A stretch of 64,000 nucleotides of DNA, from NCBI GenBank assembly GCA_039707655.1, contig CM077672.1:196950537-197014536 (forward strand), in the 5' to 3' direction. Within the stretch, counting starts at the first letter, position 1. Each line of letters begins with the position of its first letter. Origin of the DNA: Elymus sibiricus. Its lineage: Eukaryota; Streptophyta; Magnoliopsida; Poales; Poaceae. Under the pieces are notes generated by a model, which did not search any database, was not told the DNA's origin, and saw only the letters and a program-made list of their open reading frames with translations. A program made the translations under genes and the position numbers. Shown here piece after piece: positions 1 through 10,406 of this stretch.

Positions 1-523
1 GCAGTCGATGTGTGGAGTAATAGTAGTAGATGCAGGCAGGAGTCGGTCTACTTGTCTCGGACATGATGCCTATATACATGATCATTGCCTTGGATATCGT
101 CATGATTATTTGCTTTTCTATCAATTGCCCAACAGTAATTTGTCTACCCACCGTATGCTATTGTCTCGAGAGAAGCCTCTAGTGAAATCTATGGCCCCCG
201 GGTCTATCTAAATCATATTACTAAAACCCTAAAAATATTGCTGCCATTTTATTTTATTTATTTTATTTTGTATTTTTGTTTCAATCTATCTATCTATCAC
301 ATACAATTTAATCTTGCAATGGACCGCCGAGAGATTGACAACCTCTCGTTTGCGTTGGGCGCAAGGATTTGTTGTTTGTGTGCAGGTGTTGCTAACGAGG
401 TGTTGCGTGGTTCTCCTACTAGTTTGATAACCTTGGTTTCATAACTGAGGGAAATACTTATCTCTACTGTGCTGCATCATCCCTTCCTCTTCGGGGAAAT
501 ACCAACGTAAGCTACAAGTAGCA
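1..523 (+). repeat. S1 5' LTR, left end outside window
   Basis: This is the 3' part of an LTR ending in AAGTAGCA at 523. The same sequence recurs at 4411-4735 and, reversed, at 35336-36699 and 60539-61802. The reversed solo copy shows that a complete LTR is 1,364 bp, so about 840 bp lie left of the window. The primer site 11 bp downstream confirms that this is a 5' LTR. Confidence 0.85.
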
Positions 524-534
524 GGAAGAATTTC

Positions 535-552
535 TGGCGCCGTTGCCGGGGA
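535..552 (+). other. tRNA-Asp primer binding site of S1
   Basis: TGGCGCCGTTGCCGGGGA is an exact 18-nt complement of the 3' end, with CCA, of plant tRNA-Asp(GTC). It would prime minus-strand DNA synthesis. The same 18 bases occur at 9332-9349 and, reversed, at 60510-60527. Confidence 0.9.
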
Positions 553-776
553 GACATCATCAACATCTATCAAGTACCTTTGCATAAACTCTCATCTCCT
601 TGCATTTACTTTATTTGCCTCTCATTTTCATCTCCCCCACTTCTAAAACATTTTTACAAAAATACAAAAATATTTTCCGTTTGCCTTTTTCTTGTTTGCT
701 TCTTTACTTGCTTGCTTTTATTGCCTTCATGTCGAACACACAAGAACAGAAACTGAAAGTAAAAATATAAGATACT

Positions 777-2184
777 ATGGATTCACTTAAAGTTTACTAT
801 TTGGATCATCTTCTATCCATTCGTGCTCGTGCCGAAACCCCAACTAGTTTAGTTGAGGGAAAATCTTTAGATGAGCATGCTCATTTTGTGCGTCACCGTT
901 TGTCTGAAAAAGGGAGACTCTTATGGCGTCAAATAAATTGTTTGCTATGCTATGCTTGGAATCTATGTGAAATTTATGATTTTACTTGTTGCTCTAAGAA
1001 CCCAAAAAAACACCTTCCCTACCTATGTGAGTTTAATGATAATGAAATCTTGTCTTCTTATGCCAAGGGTGTTTATAATTACTATGATATCGAACAAATT
1101 GAAGAAGTTGTTGCTTTTAAGGGTGCTTATGAAGTTGCTTCTTTGATTGAAAAGTATGATATTACTTTCCACAAATCTGAAATTTTTTCCATACTTAAGT
1201 ATTGCTATGAAAATTATGCATCTAATGCCTATGTTAGTGAATTTATTGAGAGAATGTCTACTGCCTTGGAAGAGAATAATGATACACATGAATCTATAGA
1301 TAATCATGATTCCGATGATTCGATTGAAATATCCCCTCTTGATGAACATGATGCTTGTTATTCTTATGGCCACGATGCCAATAACAAAGATGCTTATAGA
1401 GATGAACTTGTTATAGTTCCTTATGTTAAAAATGAAATTATTGCTATAACACCCATACTTGATAGCCCCTTGAATGAAAAGCATGATTGCAATGATGTTA
1501 CTATAAATTCTATTAGTGTCAATTGTGCTAATGATATGCAAAACCACAAGCTTGGGGATGATAATTTTGTCATGTCCACTACTTATTGCAATGATCATGA
1601 TTGGGGTGAAAATGCTTTTTTATGATCTTGTAAATTTATTTAAGCCTCATGATGAATATGTTATTGATAATAAAATTTGCAACAATATTGAAAGTGGGTT
1701 TGGAAGAGTTTCAACTTTAGCTAAAAATAATCCCACATATTTGGAGAGTGTTCAATCTTATGAAATTTTTGATGAGAGTGGGTTTGGAGAGGTCATAACT
1801 TTAGTGAATGCTAATCCCACTATTTCGGAAGATTATAAAAACTTGATGCATGTGGATCATAAAGAGAGTATTGTTTATGATAACTATATTGTTGAATTTG
1901 AGTATGATCCTACATGTAATTATTATGAGAGAGGAAAATATGGTTGTAGAAATTTTCATATTACTAAATTACCTCTCGTTATGTTGAAATCATCAATGTT
2001 TTATTCTTCTCCTTTGCATATGCTAGAAATTGCTTGCCTTGATAATTTGTTTGCCTATAAAATTCCTATGCATAGGAAGTATGTTAGACTTAAACTTGTT
2101 TTTCACATGCTTCATGATGCTCTCTTCGTGATTCAATTATTATCTTTCATGCGAGCATCATTGAAATTTCAAAGCCTATCTTAA
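777..2184 (+). pseudogene. S1 uncharacterised acidic ORF, frameshifted
   Basis: This is the only long reading frame of the element. It runs 777-1625 and continues in another frame to 2184. An extra T in the run at 1616-1621 breaks it; the homologous element at 59372-60297 reads CTTCTTATG there. The protein is rich in Asp, Glu, Asn, His and Tyr. I see no zinc knuckle, DTG protease motif, YVDD box or integrase DDE triad. Its C-terminal half holds blocks also seen at 9446-10159 and 59372-60202: HDCND, KLGDDNFVMS, NYYERGKYG, KIPMHRK and FMRASLK. The start at 777 (MDSL) follows a leader that resembles the one before MDPY at 60297. The function is unknown. Conservation in three elements of two LTR types suggests a role for the element, perhaps structural, but that is inference. 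Confidence 0.7.
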
Positions 2185-3261
2185 TGGCTATAAAGAAAGA
2201 GCTTGTTGGGAGGCAACCCAATGAATAAAATAAAAAATTTCTGTTATTGTGTGTTTTCACAATTATTCTACTGGTATGATTGTGTTTTTGTGTTTTTAAT
2301 TAGTGTTTGTTCCAAGTAATGCCTTTAGGATGATTTGGAAGATAGTATAATTGATGCTGTTTGGAAAACAGAAAGTTTTGCGTCAAGTGCCCGAATTGTG
2401 TTTCTGTACTGAAGCGTCGAAAAAATCTGAAATTTTTACACAGTATTGGTATATGAATTTCCCATGTTTTCCTAATTTTTCAGAATTTTTGTAGTTACAT
2501 AAGTATCGATTTTAAATAGATTGCTACAGACTGTTCTGTTTTTTGACAGATTCTGTTTTTGATGCACTACTTGCTTGTTTTGATGAATCTATGGATTGTA
2601 TCGGGGGGTATAAGCCATGGTGAAGTTAGAGTACAGTAGGTATAATGCAAAAATAAAATATGAATGGGTTTGCAACAGTACTTAAAGTAGTGATTTATTT
2701 TGTTATACTAACGCATCTCACAAAGGTTTTGTTGAGTTTTGTGTGATTGAAGTTTTCAAGTTTTGGGTGAGATCACGATGGATGAAGGAATAAGGAGTAG
2801 CAAAAGCCTAAGCTTGGGAATGCCCGAGGCATCCCAAGGTAATATTCTAGGAAGACTCAAGTGTCTAATCTTGGGGATGCCCCGGAAGGCGTCCCCTCTT
2901 TCTTCTACCAACCATCGGTAATTTTACTTGGAGCTATATTTTTATTAGTCACATGATATGAGTTTTTCTTGGAGCGTCTTGTATTATATGAGTCTTTGCT
3001 TTGTTTGCTTTTTAGTTTGTCACAATCATCTTTGCTGAACACACCTATCTTGAGAGAGCTACACGTTTATCATCATTTGTTAGAATACTCTATGTGCTTC
3101 ACTTCAATTTTTTGAGCTAGGCAGTTGCTCTAGTGCTTCACTTAAATCTTTTTGAGCACGGTGGTGGCTATATTTTGAAGAAATAAACTCTCATGCTTCG
3201 CTTATATTATTTTAAGAGTTGATTAAAATTTTGAAGAAATGAATTCTCAAGCTTCACTAGA
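2185..3261 (+). other. S1 3' internal untranslated region
   Basis: There is no ORF over 60 codons here. The region starts with the conserved 20-mer GCTTGTTGGGAGGCAACCCA at 2201-2220, which can form a TTGGG/CCCAA stem. Two GGGGATGCCC-like segments lie at 2818-2890. Degenerate direct repeats of a TGCTTCACTT unit lie around 3098-3260. No polypurine tract or LTR start is visible at its right edge, so the junction with the LTR piece at 3262 is a deletion. Confidence 0.6.
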
Positions 3262-3489
3262 GTTGATTACAATTTAATCTTGCAATTGACCGCCGAGAGA
3301 TTGACAACCTCTCGTTTGCGTTGGGTGCAAGGATTTGTTGTTTGTGTGCAGGTGCTGCTAACGAGGTGTTGCGTGATTCTCCTACTGGTTCGATAGCCTT
3401 GGTTTCATAATTGAGAGAAATACTTATCTCTACTATGCTGCATCATCCCTTCCTCTTCGGGGAAATACCAACGCAAGCAACAAGTAGCA
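3262..3489 (+). repeat. S1 LTR 3'-end fragment
   Basis: It matches the last about 230 bp of the LTR at 296-523, starting ACAATTTAATCTTGCAAT and ending AAGTAGCA. It joins internal sequence on the left without an LTR start, and abuts another LTR piece at 3490 with nothing in between. Confidence 0.8.
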
Positions 3490-3646
3490 GTGCCCAGTGC
3501 CAGTTGCTGTTTTTTGCCTGTTTTTGGTTTTCCAGAATATCAGTACCAAACGAAGTCCAAATGCGATGAAACTTTTTGGAGATTTTTTTCTAGACATAAC
3601 AAACACTAGAAGCTTCAGGAGAAGGCTAGAAGACCCAGGAGGTGGC

Positions 3647-3707
3647 CACGAGCCACCAGGGCGCGCCTGGGGGGGGGGGGGGGGCAGGCGCGCCCTGGTG
3701 CCTCGTG
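3647..3707. repeat. GC-rich LTR hairpin around a poly-G tract
   Basis: The arms at 3647-3669 and 3685-3707 pair over 23 bases with one mismatch, around a run of G. Related hairpins sit at 7927-7976 and about 62992-63042 in two other LTR types. Confidence 0.8.
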
Positions 3708-4730
3708 GGCTCACCTCTGCCCCTTTTGACCTAATTCCACCACTATAAATTCTCTAAAATCAGGAAACCAACAGAGGAGTCCACGAAATACTTTTTCCGC
3801 CACCGCAAGCTTCTGTTCTAGAGAGATCCCATATGGAGGCCTTTTCCGGTACTCCGCCAGAGGGGGAATCGATCACGGAGGGGCTCTACATCAACCTTGC
3901 TGCCCTTCCGATGATGCGTGAGTAGTTTACCACAGACATTCAGGTCCATAGTAGCTAGATGGCTTCTTCTCTCTTTTTGATCTTCAATACAATGTTCTCC
4001 TCGATGTTCTTGGAGTTCTATCCGATGTAATCACTTTTTGCGGTGTGTTTGTTGGGATCCGATGAATTGTGAGTTTATGATCAGATTATCCATGAATATT
4101 ATTTGAGTCTTCTCTGAACTCTTTTATGTATGATTATTATAGCTTCGTATTTCTCTCTGATCTATTGATTTGGTTTGGCCAACTATATTGATTTACCTTG
4201 CAATAGGAGAGGTGCTTCGTAATGGGTTCGATCTTGCGGTGCTCAATCCCAGTGACAGAAAGGGACATGACACGTATGTATCGTTGCTATTAAGGGTAAA
4301 AATATGGGGTTTATTCATGCATGAGTTTACTTTGTCTACATCATGTCATCTTGCTTAAGGCGTTACTCCGTTCTTTATGGACTTAATACACTAGATGCAT
4401 GCTGGATAGCGGTCGATGTGTGGAGTAATAGTAGTAGATGCAAGCATGAGTCGGTCTACTTGTCTCGGATGTGATGCCTATATACATGATCATTGCCTTG
4501 GATATCGTCATGATTATTTGCTTTTCTATCAATTGCCCAACAGTAATTTGTTCACCCACCGTATGCTATTTTTATGAGAGAAGCCTCTAGTGAAAACTAT
4601 GGCCCCTGGGTCTACCTCTATCATTTACTAAAACCCTAAAAATACTTGCTGCACTTTTTCTTTATTTATTTTATTTTGTATTTTTGTTTGATCTATTTAT
4701 CTATCACCATACAATTTAATCTTGCCATTG

Positions 4731-4735
4731 ACCGC
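4731..4735. repeat. Target site duplication ACCGC, left
   Basis: ACCGC at 4731-4735 is repeated at 19203-19207 on either side of the Gypsy element. The duplication lies in the S1 LTR. Confidence 0.95.
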
Positions 4736-5265
4736 TGTCGTGGTTTTGACACGGCAGATGCCCTTGTGAAAGGACTTGGAGATGAGGCCATCGCACAAGT
4801 GTGGAAGCTTAATGGGGTTGATCGGGAACGAGAAGACACGGAGTTACCCAGGTTCGGTCCCTCACGGTCGAGGTAAAGGCCTACGTCCTGCTTGATTATA
4901 TTGCTGTGGATCTCGATTACAAGGATGCGGAATCGCTAACCTAGCTTTCGAGGGATTGCAACTTAGTCTTTTTTGCCTAGGTGCTCCCCTTTATATACAC
5001 AGGCGGAACCCTAGGTTTACATGAGAGTCCGGGTCGTCATCCTGACCCGCCTCCTACTCTTTCCTACTTGTTCTCCAAGACGACGTTTAAGCCGTTCATC
5101 TTCTTCTTGAGCCGGCCCATTACCTACGCCGGCTTTTCCCGCTAGGCCTCCATCAAGCCGGCCCGCCAAGAATCCTTTAGCCCTGCAATGAGATGACCCG
5201 CTGAGTTTGCTCTATGGCCGGGTTATCCTCCTGCCGGGTCTACATGCTGGGAAATATCCCCAACA
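4736..5265 (-). repeat. Gypsy 3' LTR
   Basis: 530 bp, pairing with 18673-19202. On the minus strand it starts TGTTGGGGATATTTCCCAGC and ends ACCACGACA. It is the 3' LTR because the coding frames run leftward towards it. Confidence 0.95.
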
Positions 5266-5285
5266 TTAGCCCTCAGTTTGACTTG
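5266..5285 (-). other. Polypurine tract region of the Gypsy element
   Basis: Read on the minus strand, the bases just before the 3' LTR are AACTGAGGGCTAA, a purine-rich stretch at the place expected for plus-strand priming. Confidence 0.5.
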
Positions 5286-5632
5286 AATTCATTCATGTTA
5301 AACTCCAACCTGAAAAGCAAAAATAAATAAAAAAATCCGTGAAGGAGATCTGAATCTGTCTCGCAAGCCGGTTCTTCTGCGTCCTTTATCTGCACTCAAA
5401 CTTCACCGGCTCAAACAGTTTGCTGGGTCATTACCCTCCATAACTTGTTATCCATTCACCACCTTTCCTCTTGACGTCTTAACCCTACTCCCGCAAAATC
5501 TGGGATGATGTCATATCAAATCTTTGAGTGGGTTTGTATTGTCTTGTCGGGCGCGAAAATCGAGGAGCCCGTGGCCGAGATTTACTGCGCCGCCTAGGGT
5601 CCCGCACCTGCCGTTCCAATTCTTACCGCACC

Positions 5633-5640
5633 TATAAATA
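5633..5640 (+). promoter_or_regulatory. TATA box of the antisense gene
   Basis: TATAAATA lies about 30 bp before a pyrimidine-rich stretch (5660-5700) that suits a transcription start. It is followed by a GC-rich leader, a GTGAGT donor at 5837 and the first ATG of the coding region at 6311. Its orientation is opposite to gag-pol. Confidence 0.6.
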
Positions 5641-5664
5641 GGCCAGCTCACCCCCACGGTTGCC

Positions 5665-6310
5665 TTTTACCTCTCGCTCTTCCTCTTCTCCTCTGCTCCA
5701 ACGCCGCCGCACTGCCCGAGCTCGTCACCACCGGAGCTAGCGCCAGCCGCGCCTCTTCTTCGTTGCCGGAGCCCTTCATCGCCGCGCGGCCGCCTTCACC
5801 TGCGCCTTGAAGACCTCAAGCCCGAACTCTAGATCTGTGAGTACCTTCCCACCATTACCGCGGCTTCCTTTGATGTTCCTCCGTGTTCTTCGTTATAGCC
5901 GCGGTAGATCTCAAATGCATTGGGCCCCTTTCGTTTTCAGTTCGCACGGTCATTCCGCAACATTTTCCTCATTGGCAGATCCACTGTGTTGTCTTAGCTA
6001 AATCCCACTGCGGTTCATCTTACAGTGCGAAGAACACACTTAGCCTTTATTTCTTCATTTTTATCCATTTTGTAGATCCGTAGAATCTCCTTACCCCATT
6101 AAATCTTGTTTGCGAACTTGTAGTCCAAAACCATGCTCAACACTTATGAAAATATGTGCCACTGTAACTCCCGGATTTCATTTGCCTCCCTTCTCGAAAC
6201 CCGGCCAAATATCTCAATTGCCGGCTCATATGTTCCAGTTATGTTTAAATTGAAAAGCTCACATTTTGCCGGCTTATGACATCTTTCTCTTTTTCATAGC
6301 AGCTAAAACA
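5665..6310 (+). other. Putative leader exon and 5' UTR intron
   Basis: The leader, roughly 5665-5836, is rich in CCG/GCC and ends at a consensus donor GTGAGT (5837). The likely acceptor is TTTTCATAGCAG, ending at 6302, nine bases before the ATG at 6311. The exact transcription start is a guess. Confidence 0.45.
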
Positions 6311-7645
6311 ATGCCTCCCAAGCCCAAGATCATCAACTGGGCCAAGTCCAGCATGTCTGAACTGAGCTTGCAGACCCTGGTAGATTCCGGGTTGTTACCG
6401 ACTAAGGAAGAAATCTCATGGCGAACTCCTGAAGAAGAAATCCACCCCTAACCCGGCCAGAATGAGATCGTCATATTTGCTGACCACATTTCAAGGGGTT
6501 TTCGTCCTCCCGGCTCAAAAAAATTCAGGGATGTATTGCATTTCTTCAACATCAGGCCTCAAGACTTGTCCCCCAATTCCATCTTCAAATCTGTGTCAAT
6601 TCCAAGTATTCTTCGAAGTTTATCTGCAGCTTGAGCCATCCCTTAGCCTGTTCCGGGAATTCTTTTATTTGAACCGCCAAACAGAGCACAAGGAGGGTCC
6701 AAGTATTGAAGTCGGTGGAATTTCTATCCAAAGAAGGAAAAACATAGTCTTCCCCAACGCCAAGCCGGCCAGCCACCCGAAAGGGTGGCACCGCACCTGG
6801 TTTTACTGCAAAGACACATCTCCCGAAGGACAACACCCATTGCCGGGTTATCGGGCCACCCGGCTTGCCATCAATGCAGCCTTCCCGGGTCTTGCTCCCA
6901 GGGAAGAGAGGGAGAACCTAGAACCTCTATATCCGAAGATGAATGCGTTGATCGCTCACGGCCTCACCGGTGTCGATTTGACCCGGACTTGGGTCGAGTG
7001 GAGAATCCAGCCACTCAGCTCCAGGACCCGGCTTATGCACACCTACACTGGCCATCACGACGACCCACTTCGGTTCAGCCGGGTTAACCTCAAGGAGAAG
7101 GACGTCCTCAAATTTGCTAAGAAGCTTCTTGGTGAAACAAAGGATGACATTAAGCTTGTGGGGCTCGCCCCATTCTACGTCAACAACCCAGCCCCTACGG
7201 TAAGCCGCCTCTGTCACCTTTCATTTTTCCAATGCTGCTTTATCCTTGTCATAACTCCATCCACTCGCCGTGATACAGGAGAATGATGACTGGTGGCGGG
7301 TTGAGGTTCAAGATCCTACCCCTCCTCGGGAGGACGACGAAGAAGAGTCGGCTAATGAAGAAGGCAATGGGGTAGAACTTGACTCTCTTGACCTCCTTTT
7401 TAATCAGATTGCTGATGCTCACTCATCTCAGGAAGAAGCTGAAGTTAGCCACATCATCGAGCCAGAGGTAACTTTGATCTCCTCAGACTCTGACTCCCCA
7501 ATACCTGTTCGAAAGAAAACCCGGGTTGCAGTCCGCAAAGTCCGAAAGAAACCCCTGGTTACTGTTCGTAAAGTCCCTTTTTCACACCAAGATGCTCACT
7601 TAGATCCCCAATTTCTTTTGAAGAAAACACAACATGCCAGCACCT
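6311..7645 (+). pseudogene. Antisense gene, Transposase_28-like N-terminal part
   Basis: The first coding exon runs about 6311-7199. A GT-AG intron lies at 7200-7278, and the second exon runs from 7279 until S2 cuts it at 7646. The product resembles the 'putative gypsy type transposon' domain (Pfam Transposase_28, recalled and not searched). That domain is found in grass Gypsy elements as a gene in reverse orientation between pol and the 3' LTR. The best-preserved part is 6640-7199, with RKNIVFPNAKPASHPKGWHR and WVEWRIQPL. Exon 2 is acidic (REDDEEESANEE), then turns basic (RKKTRVAVRKVRKKP). The frame is broken: a stop follows EEEIHP at 6451, and shifts between 6450 and 6620 are needed to rejoin it. 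The function is unknown. Confidence 0.65.
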
Positions 7646-7926
7646 TGATACGTCTCCAACGTATCTATAATTTATGAAGTATTCATGCTATTATATTATC
7701 AATCTTGGATGTTTCTATATACATTTACAGCAATTATATATCATTTTTGGAGACTAACCTTTTAACCTAGTGCCCAGTGCCAGTTGCTGTTTTCTGCCCT
7801 GTTTTTGCTTTACAGAAAATCAATATCAAACGAAGTCCAAATGCAATGAAACTTTTTGGAGATTTTTTATTGGACCAGAAGAACACTAGAAGCTTCGGGA
7901 GAGGGCCAGAAGACCCACAGGGGCCC

Positions 7927-7976
7927 CACGAGGCACCAGGGCGCGCCACCCCCCAGGCGCGCCCTGGTACCTCGTG
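7927..7976. repeat. GC-rich LTR hairpin in S2
   Basis: The arms at 7927-7947 and 7956-7976 are complementary over 21 bases with one C:A mismatch, around an 8-base loop. Confidence 0.85.
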
Positions 7977-8241
7977 GCCCCCCTGTGGCCCTTCTTCGCG
8001 TGATTCCAACGCCAAAAAATCATATATATTCAGAAACCCCAGAAAGTTAACCTAGATGAGTTTTTACGCCGCCGCAAGCCTCTGTACCAGAGAGATCCCA
8101 TCTACAGCCCTTTTCCAGCACCCTGCCGGAGGGGGGAAGGCATCATCGGAGGCCATCTTCATCATCCCGGCGGTCTCCATGACAAGGAGGGAGTAGTTCA
8201 CCCTCGGGGCTGAGGGTTTGTACCAGTAGCTATGTGTTTGA

Positions 8242-8264
8242 TCTCTCTCTCTCTCTCTCTCTCG
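8242..8264. repeat. CT microsatellite
   Basis: An uninterrupted run of about eleven CT units lies inside the S2 LTR. Confidence 0.9.
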
Positions 8265-9331
8265 TGTTCTTGAGATGGCACGATCTTGATGTATCGCGAG
8301 CTTTGTTGATATAGATGAATCATATGGAGTTTTCCCCTCTCTATCTTCTTGTGATGAATTGAGTTTTCCCTTTGAAGTTTTCTTATCGGATTGAGTTTTT
8401 AAGGATTTGAGAACACTTGATGTATGTCTTGCATATGGATATCCGTGGTGACAATGGGATATTCACTTGAGTCACTTGATGTATGTTTTGGTGATCAACT
8501 TGCGGGTTTCGTGACCTTGGGGATTTATGCATAAGGGTTGGCACACGTTTTCGTCTTGACTTTCCGGTAGAAACTTTGGGGCACTCTTTGAAGTTCTTTG
8601 TGTTGGTTTGAATAGATGAATCTGAGATTGTGTGATGCATATCATATAATCAAACCCACGGGTACTCGTGGTGACATTGGAGTGCCTAGGTGACATTAGG
8701 GTTTTGGTTGATGTGTATCTTAAGGTGTTATTCTAGTACGAACTCTAGGGCTGTTCATGACAATTAATGGGGATGGCTCATAAGATTGATCGGGAAGGAT
8801 AACTTTGAGGTGGTTTCGTACCCTACAACAATTTTTTTCGTTTGTTCTCCGCTATTTGTGACTTTGGAGTGAACTCTTTGTCGCACGTGAGGGATTTACA
8901 TATGATTCAACTATGTCAACAATGTTGGGAGATCGCACTAGTGAAAGTATGGACCCTAGGCCTTGTTTCTAAGCATTGCAATACCGTTTTTATGCCCGTT
9001 TAATTTTTGCTACCTTGCTGTTTTTATATTTTGAGATTACAAAACCCTATATCTACTATCCATACTACACTTTTATCATCATCTCTTCGCCGAACTAGTG
9101 CACCTATACAATTTACCATTGTATTGGGTGTGTTGGGGACACAAGAGATTTCTTGTATTTGGTTGCAGGGTTGTTTGAGAGATACCATCTTCAACCTATG
9201 CCTCCCACGGATTGATAAACCTTAGGTCATCCACTTGAGGGAAAATTGCTACTGTCCTACAAAACTCTGCACTTGGAGGCCCAACATGAGTCTACAAGAA
9301 TAAGTTGTGTAGTAGACATCAAGCTCTTTTC

Positions 9332-9349
9332 TGGCGCCGTTGCCGGGGA
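9332..9349 (+). other. tRNA-Asp primer binding site of S2
   Basis: The same 18 bases as at 535-552, again exactly complementary to the tRNA-Asp 3' end. Confidence 0.9.
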
Positions 9350-9445
9350 GATGAGTGCTTGAAGGTATATCTTTAGATCTTGCAATCGAATCTTTTAGTT
9401 TCTTGTTTTATCACTAGTTTGGTTATTAAAGAAAACTACAAAAAA

Positions 9446-10159
9446 ATGGAATTGAGGTTGCCTCATATTATTCGTCTTTATAATGTCTTTCTTGAAAATA
9501 AGGATTCCGATAATTGTGCTCAATTGATAGAAGAAGAATTTAATAAAATGTTTGGCATAAAATCCATGAATGATGAGCATGATTGCAATGTTGCTAGTAT
9601 GAATTCTTTGAATACCCATGATGCTAATGATATGCAAAGCTACAAGCTTGGGGATGCTATGTGTGATGAAGATGATATTTTTAGTCCCCCAAGTTTTGAT
9701 GAGAAAATCTATTATGATGATAACATGCCTCCTATTCATGATGATTATTGTGATGACTTGTATGCTATAAAGAATAATGATAACCATGAAACTTGTCATC
9801 ATGATTTTAATGTTCAATTTGATTATGCCAATCAAGTATCTCATGATAGTTATTTTGTTGAGTTTGCTCCCACTATTATGAATGAGAATAAATTTGCTTA
9901 TGTGGAGAGTAATAAATCTTCTATGCTTGTGCATCATGAAAAGAGTGATGTATGTGATAGTTATATTGTTGAATTTATCCATGATGCTACTGAAAATTAT
10001 TATGAGAGAGGAACTTATGATTATAGGTATCTCAATAATATCAAGTTTCCTCTCTATGTGTTGAAAGTTTTGAAGTTGCACTTGTTTTGCCTTCCTATGC
10101 TAGTTGATTCTTGTTCCCATAAATTGTTTGCTCACAAAATACCTATGCATAGGAAGTAG
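9446..10159 (+). pseudogene. S2 uncharacterised acidic ORF, C-terminally truncated
   Basis: This 238-codon frame starting MELRLPH is the only ORF of S2. An upstream in-frame ATG at 9380 exists, but 9446 sits where the S1 starts do. The protein is very acidic (CDEDDIF, YYDDNMPPIHDDYCDD). Shared blocks with the S1 ORFs are DEHDCN, NDMQSYKLGD, DSYIVEF, NYYERGTYDYRYLNN and HKIPMHRK. The frame stops at TAG right after HRK, where both S1 copies read TAT and go on for about 35 residues. The downstream bases still translate in that frame to relatives of the S1 tail, so the stop looks secondary. No retroviral motif is visible. The function is unknown. Confidence 0.7.
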
Positions 10160-10279
10160 GTTAGGCTTAAATGTGTTTGATATATTTCTCATGATGCTCC
10201 CTTTACATTTCAATTCTTTACTTCTATGTGAGCATCATTGAAATCATCATGCCTAGCTAAAAAGGCATTAAAGAAAAGC

Positions 10280-10299
10280 GCTTGTTGGGAGACAACCCA
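10280..10299 (+). repeat. Conserved post-ORF 20-mer in S2
   Basis: GCTTGTTGGGAGACAACCCA differs from the S1 copy at 2201-2220 by one base. It lies at the matching place, about 120 bp after the ORF. Confidence 0.8.
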
Positions 10300-10406
10300 A
10301 TATATATCCTTTCTGTTTTAGTGTAAGCACATTAATTATTCCTGTACCGCACAACGGCTCTTTACCTTGCAACCTTTAACCGAATTAACTTTTTGCTCCT
10401 TGTACA

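Larger units (their letters stand above)
3490..4735 (+). repeat. S1 LTR, 5'-truncated, left part
   Basis: This LTR lacks roughly its first 125 bp, by comparison with the LTR starting at 7646. It is split by the Gypsy insertion at 4736 and resumes at 19203-19404, where it ends AAGTAGCA. It contains a TATAAAT at 3744-3750 and the GC hairpin at 3647-3707. It also contains the stretch found reversed in the solo LTR at 35336-36699. Confidence 0.85.
7646..9321 (+). repeat. S2 5' LTR
   Basis: About 1,676 bp, from TGATACGTCTCC to AGACATCA, ending 10 bp before the primer site. It carries a GC hairpin (7927-7976) and a CT run (8242-8264). Part of it (7768-7880) is clearly similar to 3490-3600, so S1 and S2 share LTR ancestry in that stretch. 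Confidence 0.75.
7646..10362 (+). mobile_element. S2, tRNA-Asp-primed element, 3' truncated
   Basis: It begins TGATACGTCTCC at 7646 within an exon of the antisense gene and has a complete 5' LTR, a primer site and one ORF. No second LTR follows. Antisense-gene sequence returns at the latest at 10407, so the 3' end was deleted. The right boundary is uncertain (10300-10370). CACCT before the element and TACCT at 10363-10367 are an imperfect possible target duplication, but the element does not end in CA there. The family is tentatively Sabrina-like. Confidence 0.8.

Noticed and set aside
535..552. Possible tRNA-Asp gene fragments at the TGGCGCCGTTGCCGGGGA sites
   Set aside because: Only the 18-nt acceptor/T-arm complement is present, always next to an LTR end. 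No anticodon arm or D arm is present.
1023..1598. 191-codon minus-strand ORF
   Set aside because: It is antisense to the S1 ORF, Ile/Asn-rich as expected from A+T-rich reverse complement, and a similar shadow (9395-10081) accompanies the S2 ORF.
3668..3685. Poly-G tract as a G-quadruplex regulator
   Set aside because: A homopolymer in an LTR hairpin loop is better explained by slippage; length may also be uncertain in the assembly.
4646..4876. Plus-strand ORF spanning the Gypsy insertion point
   Set aside because: It joins S1 LTR sequence to Gypsy LTR sequence across a proven insertion, so it cannot be an ancestral gene.
7646..10362. Complete S2 element with target duplication
   Set aside because: There is no 3' LTR, and the best candidate duplication (CACCT/TACCT) is imperfect and not preceded by a CA terminus.
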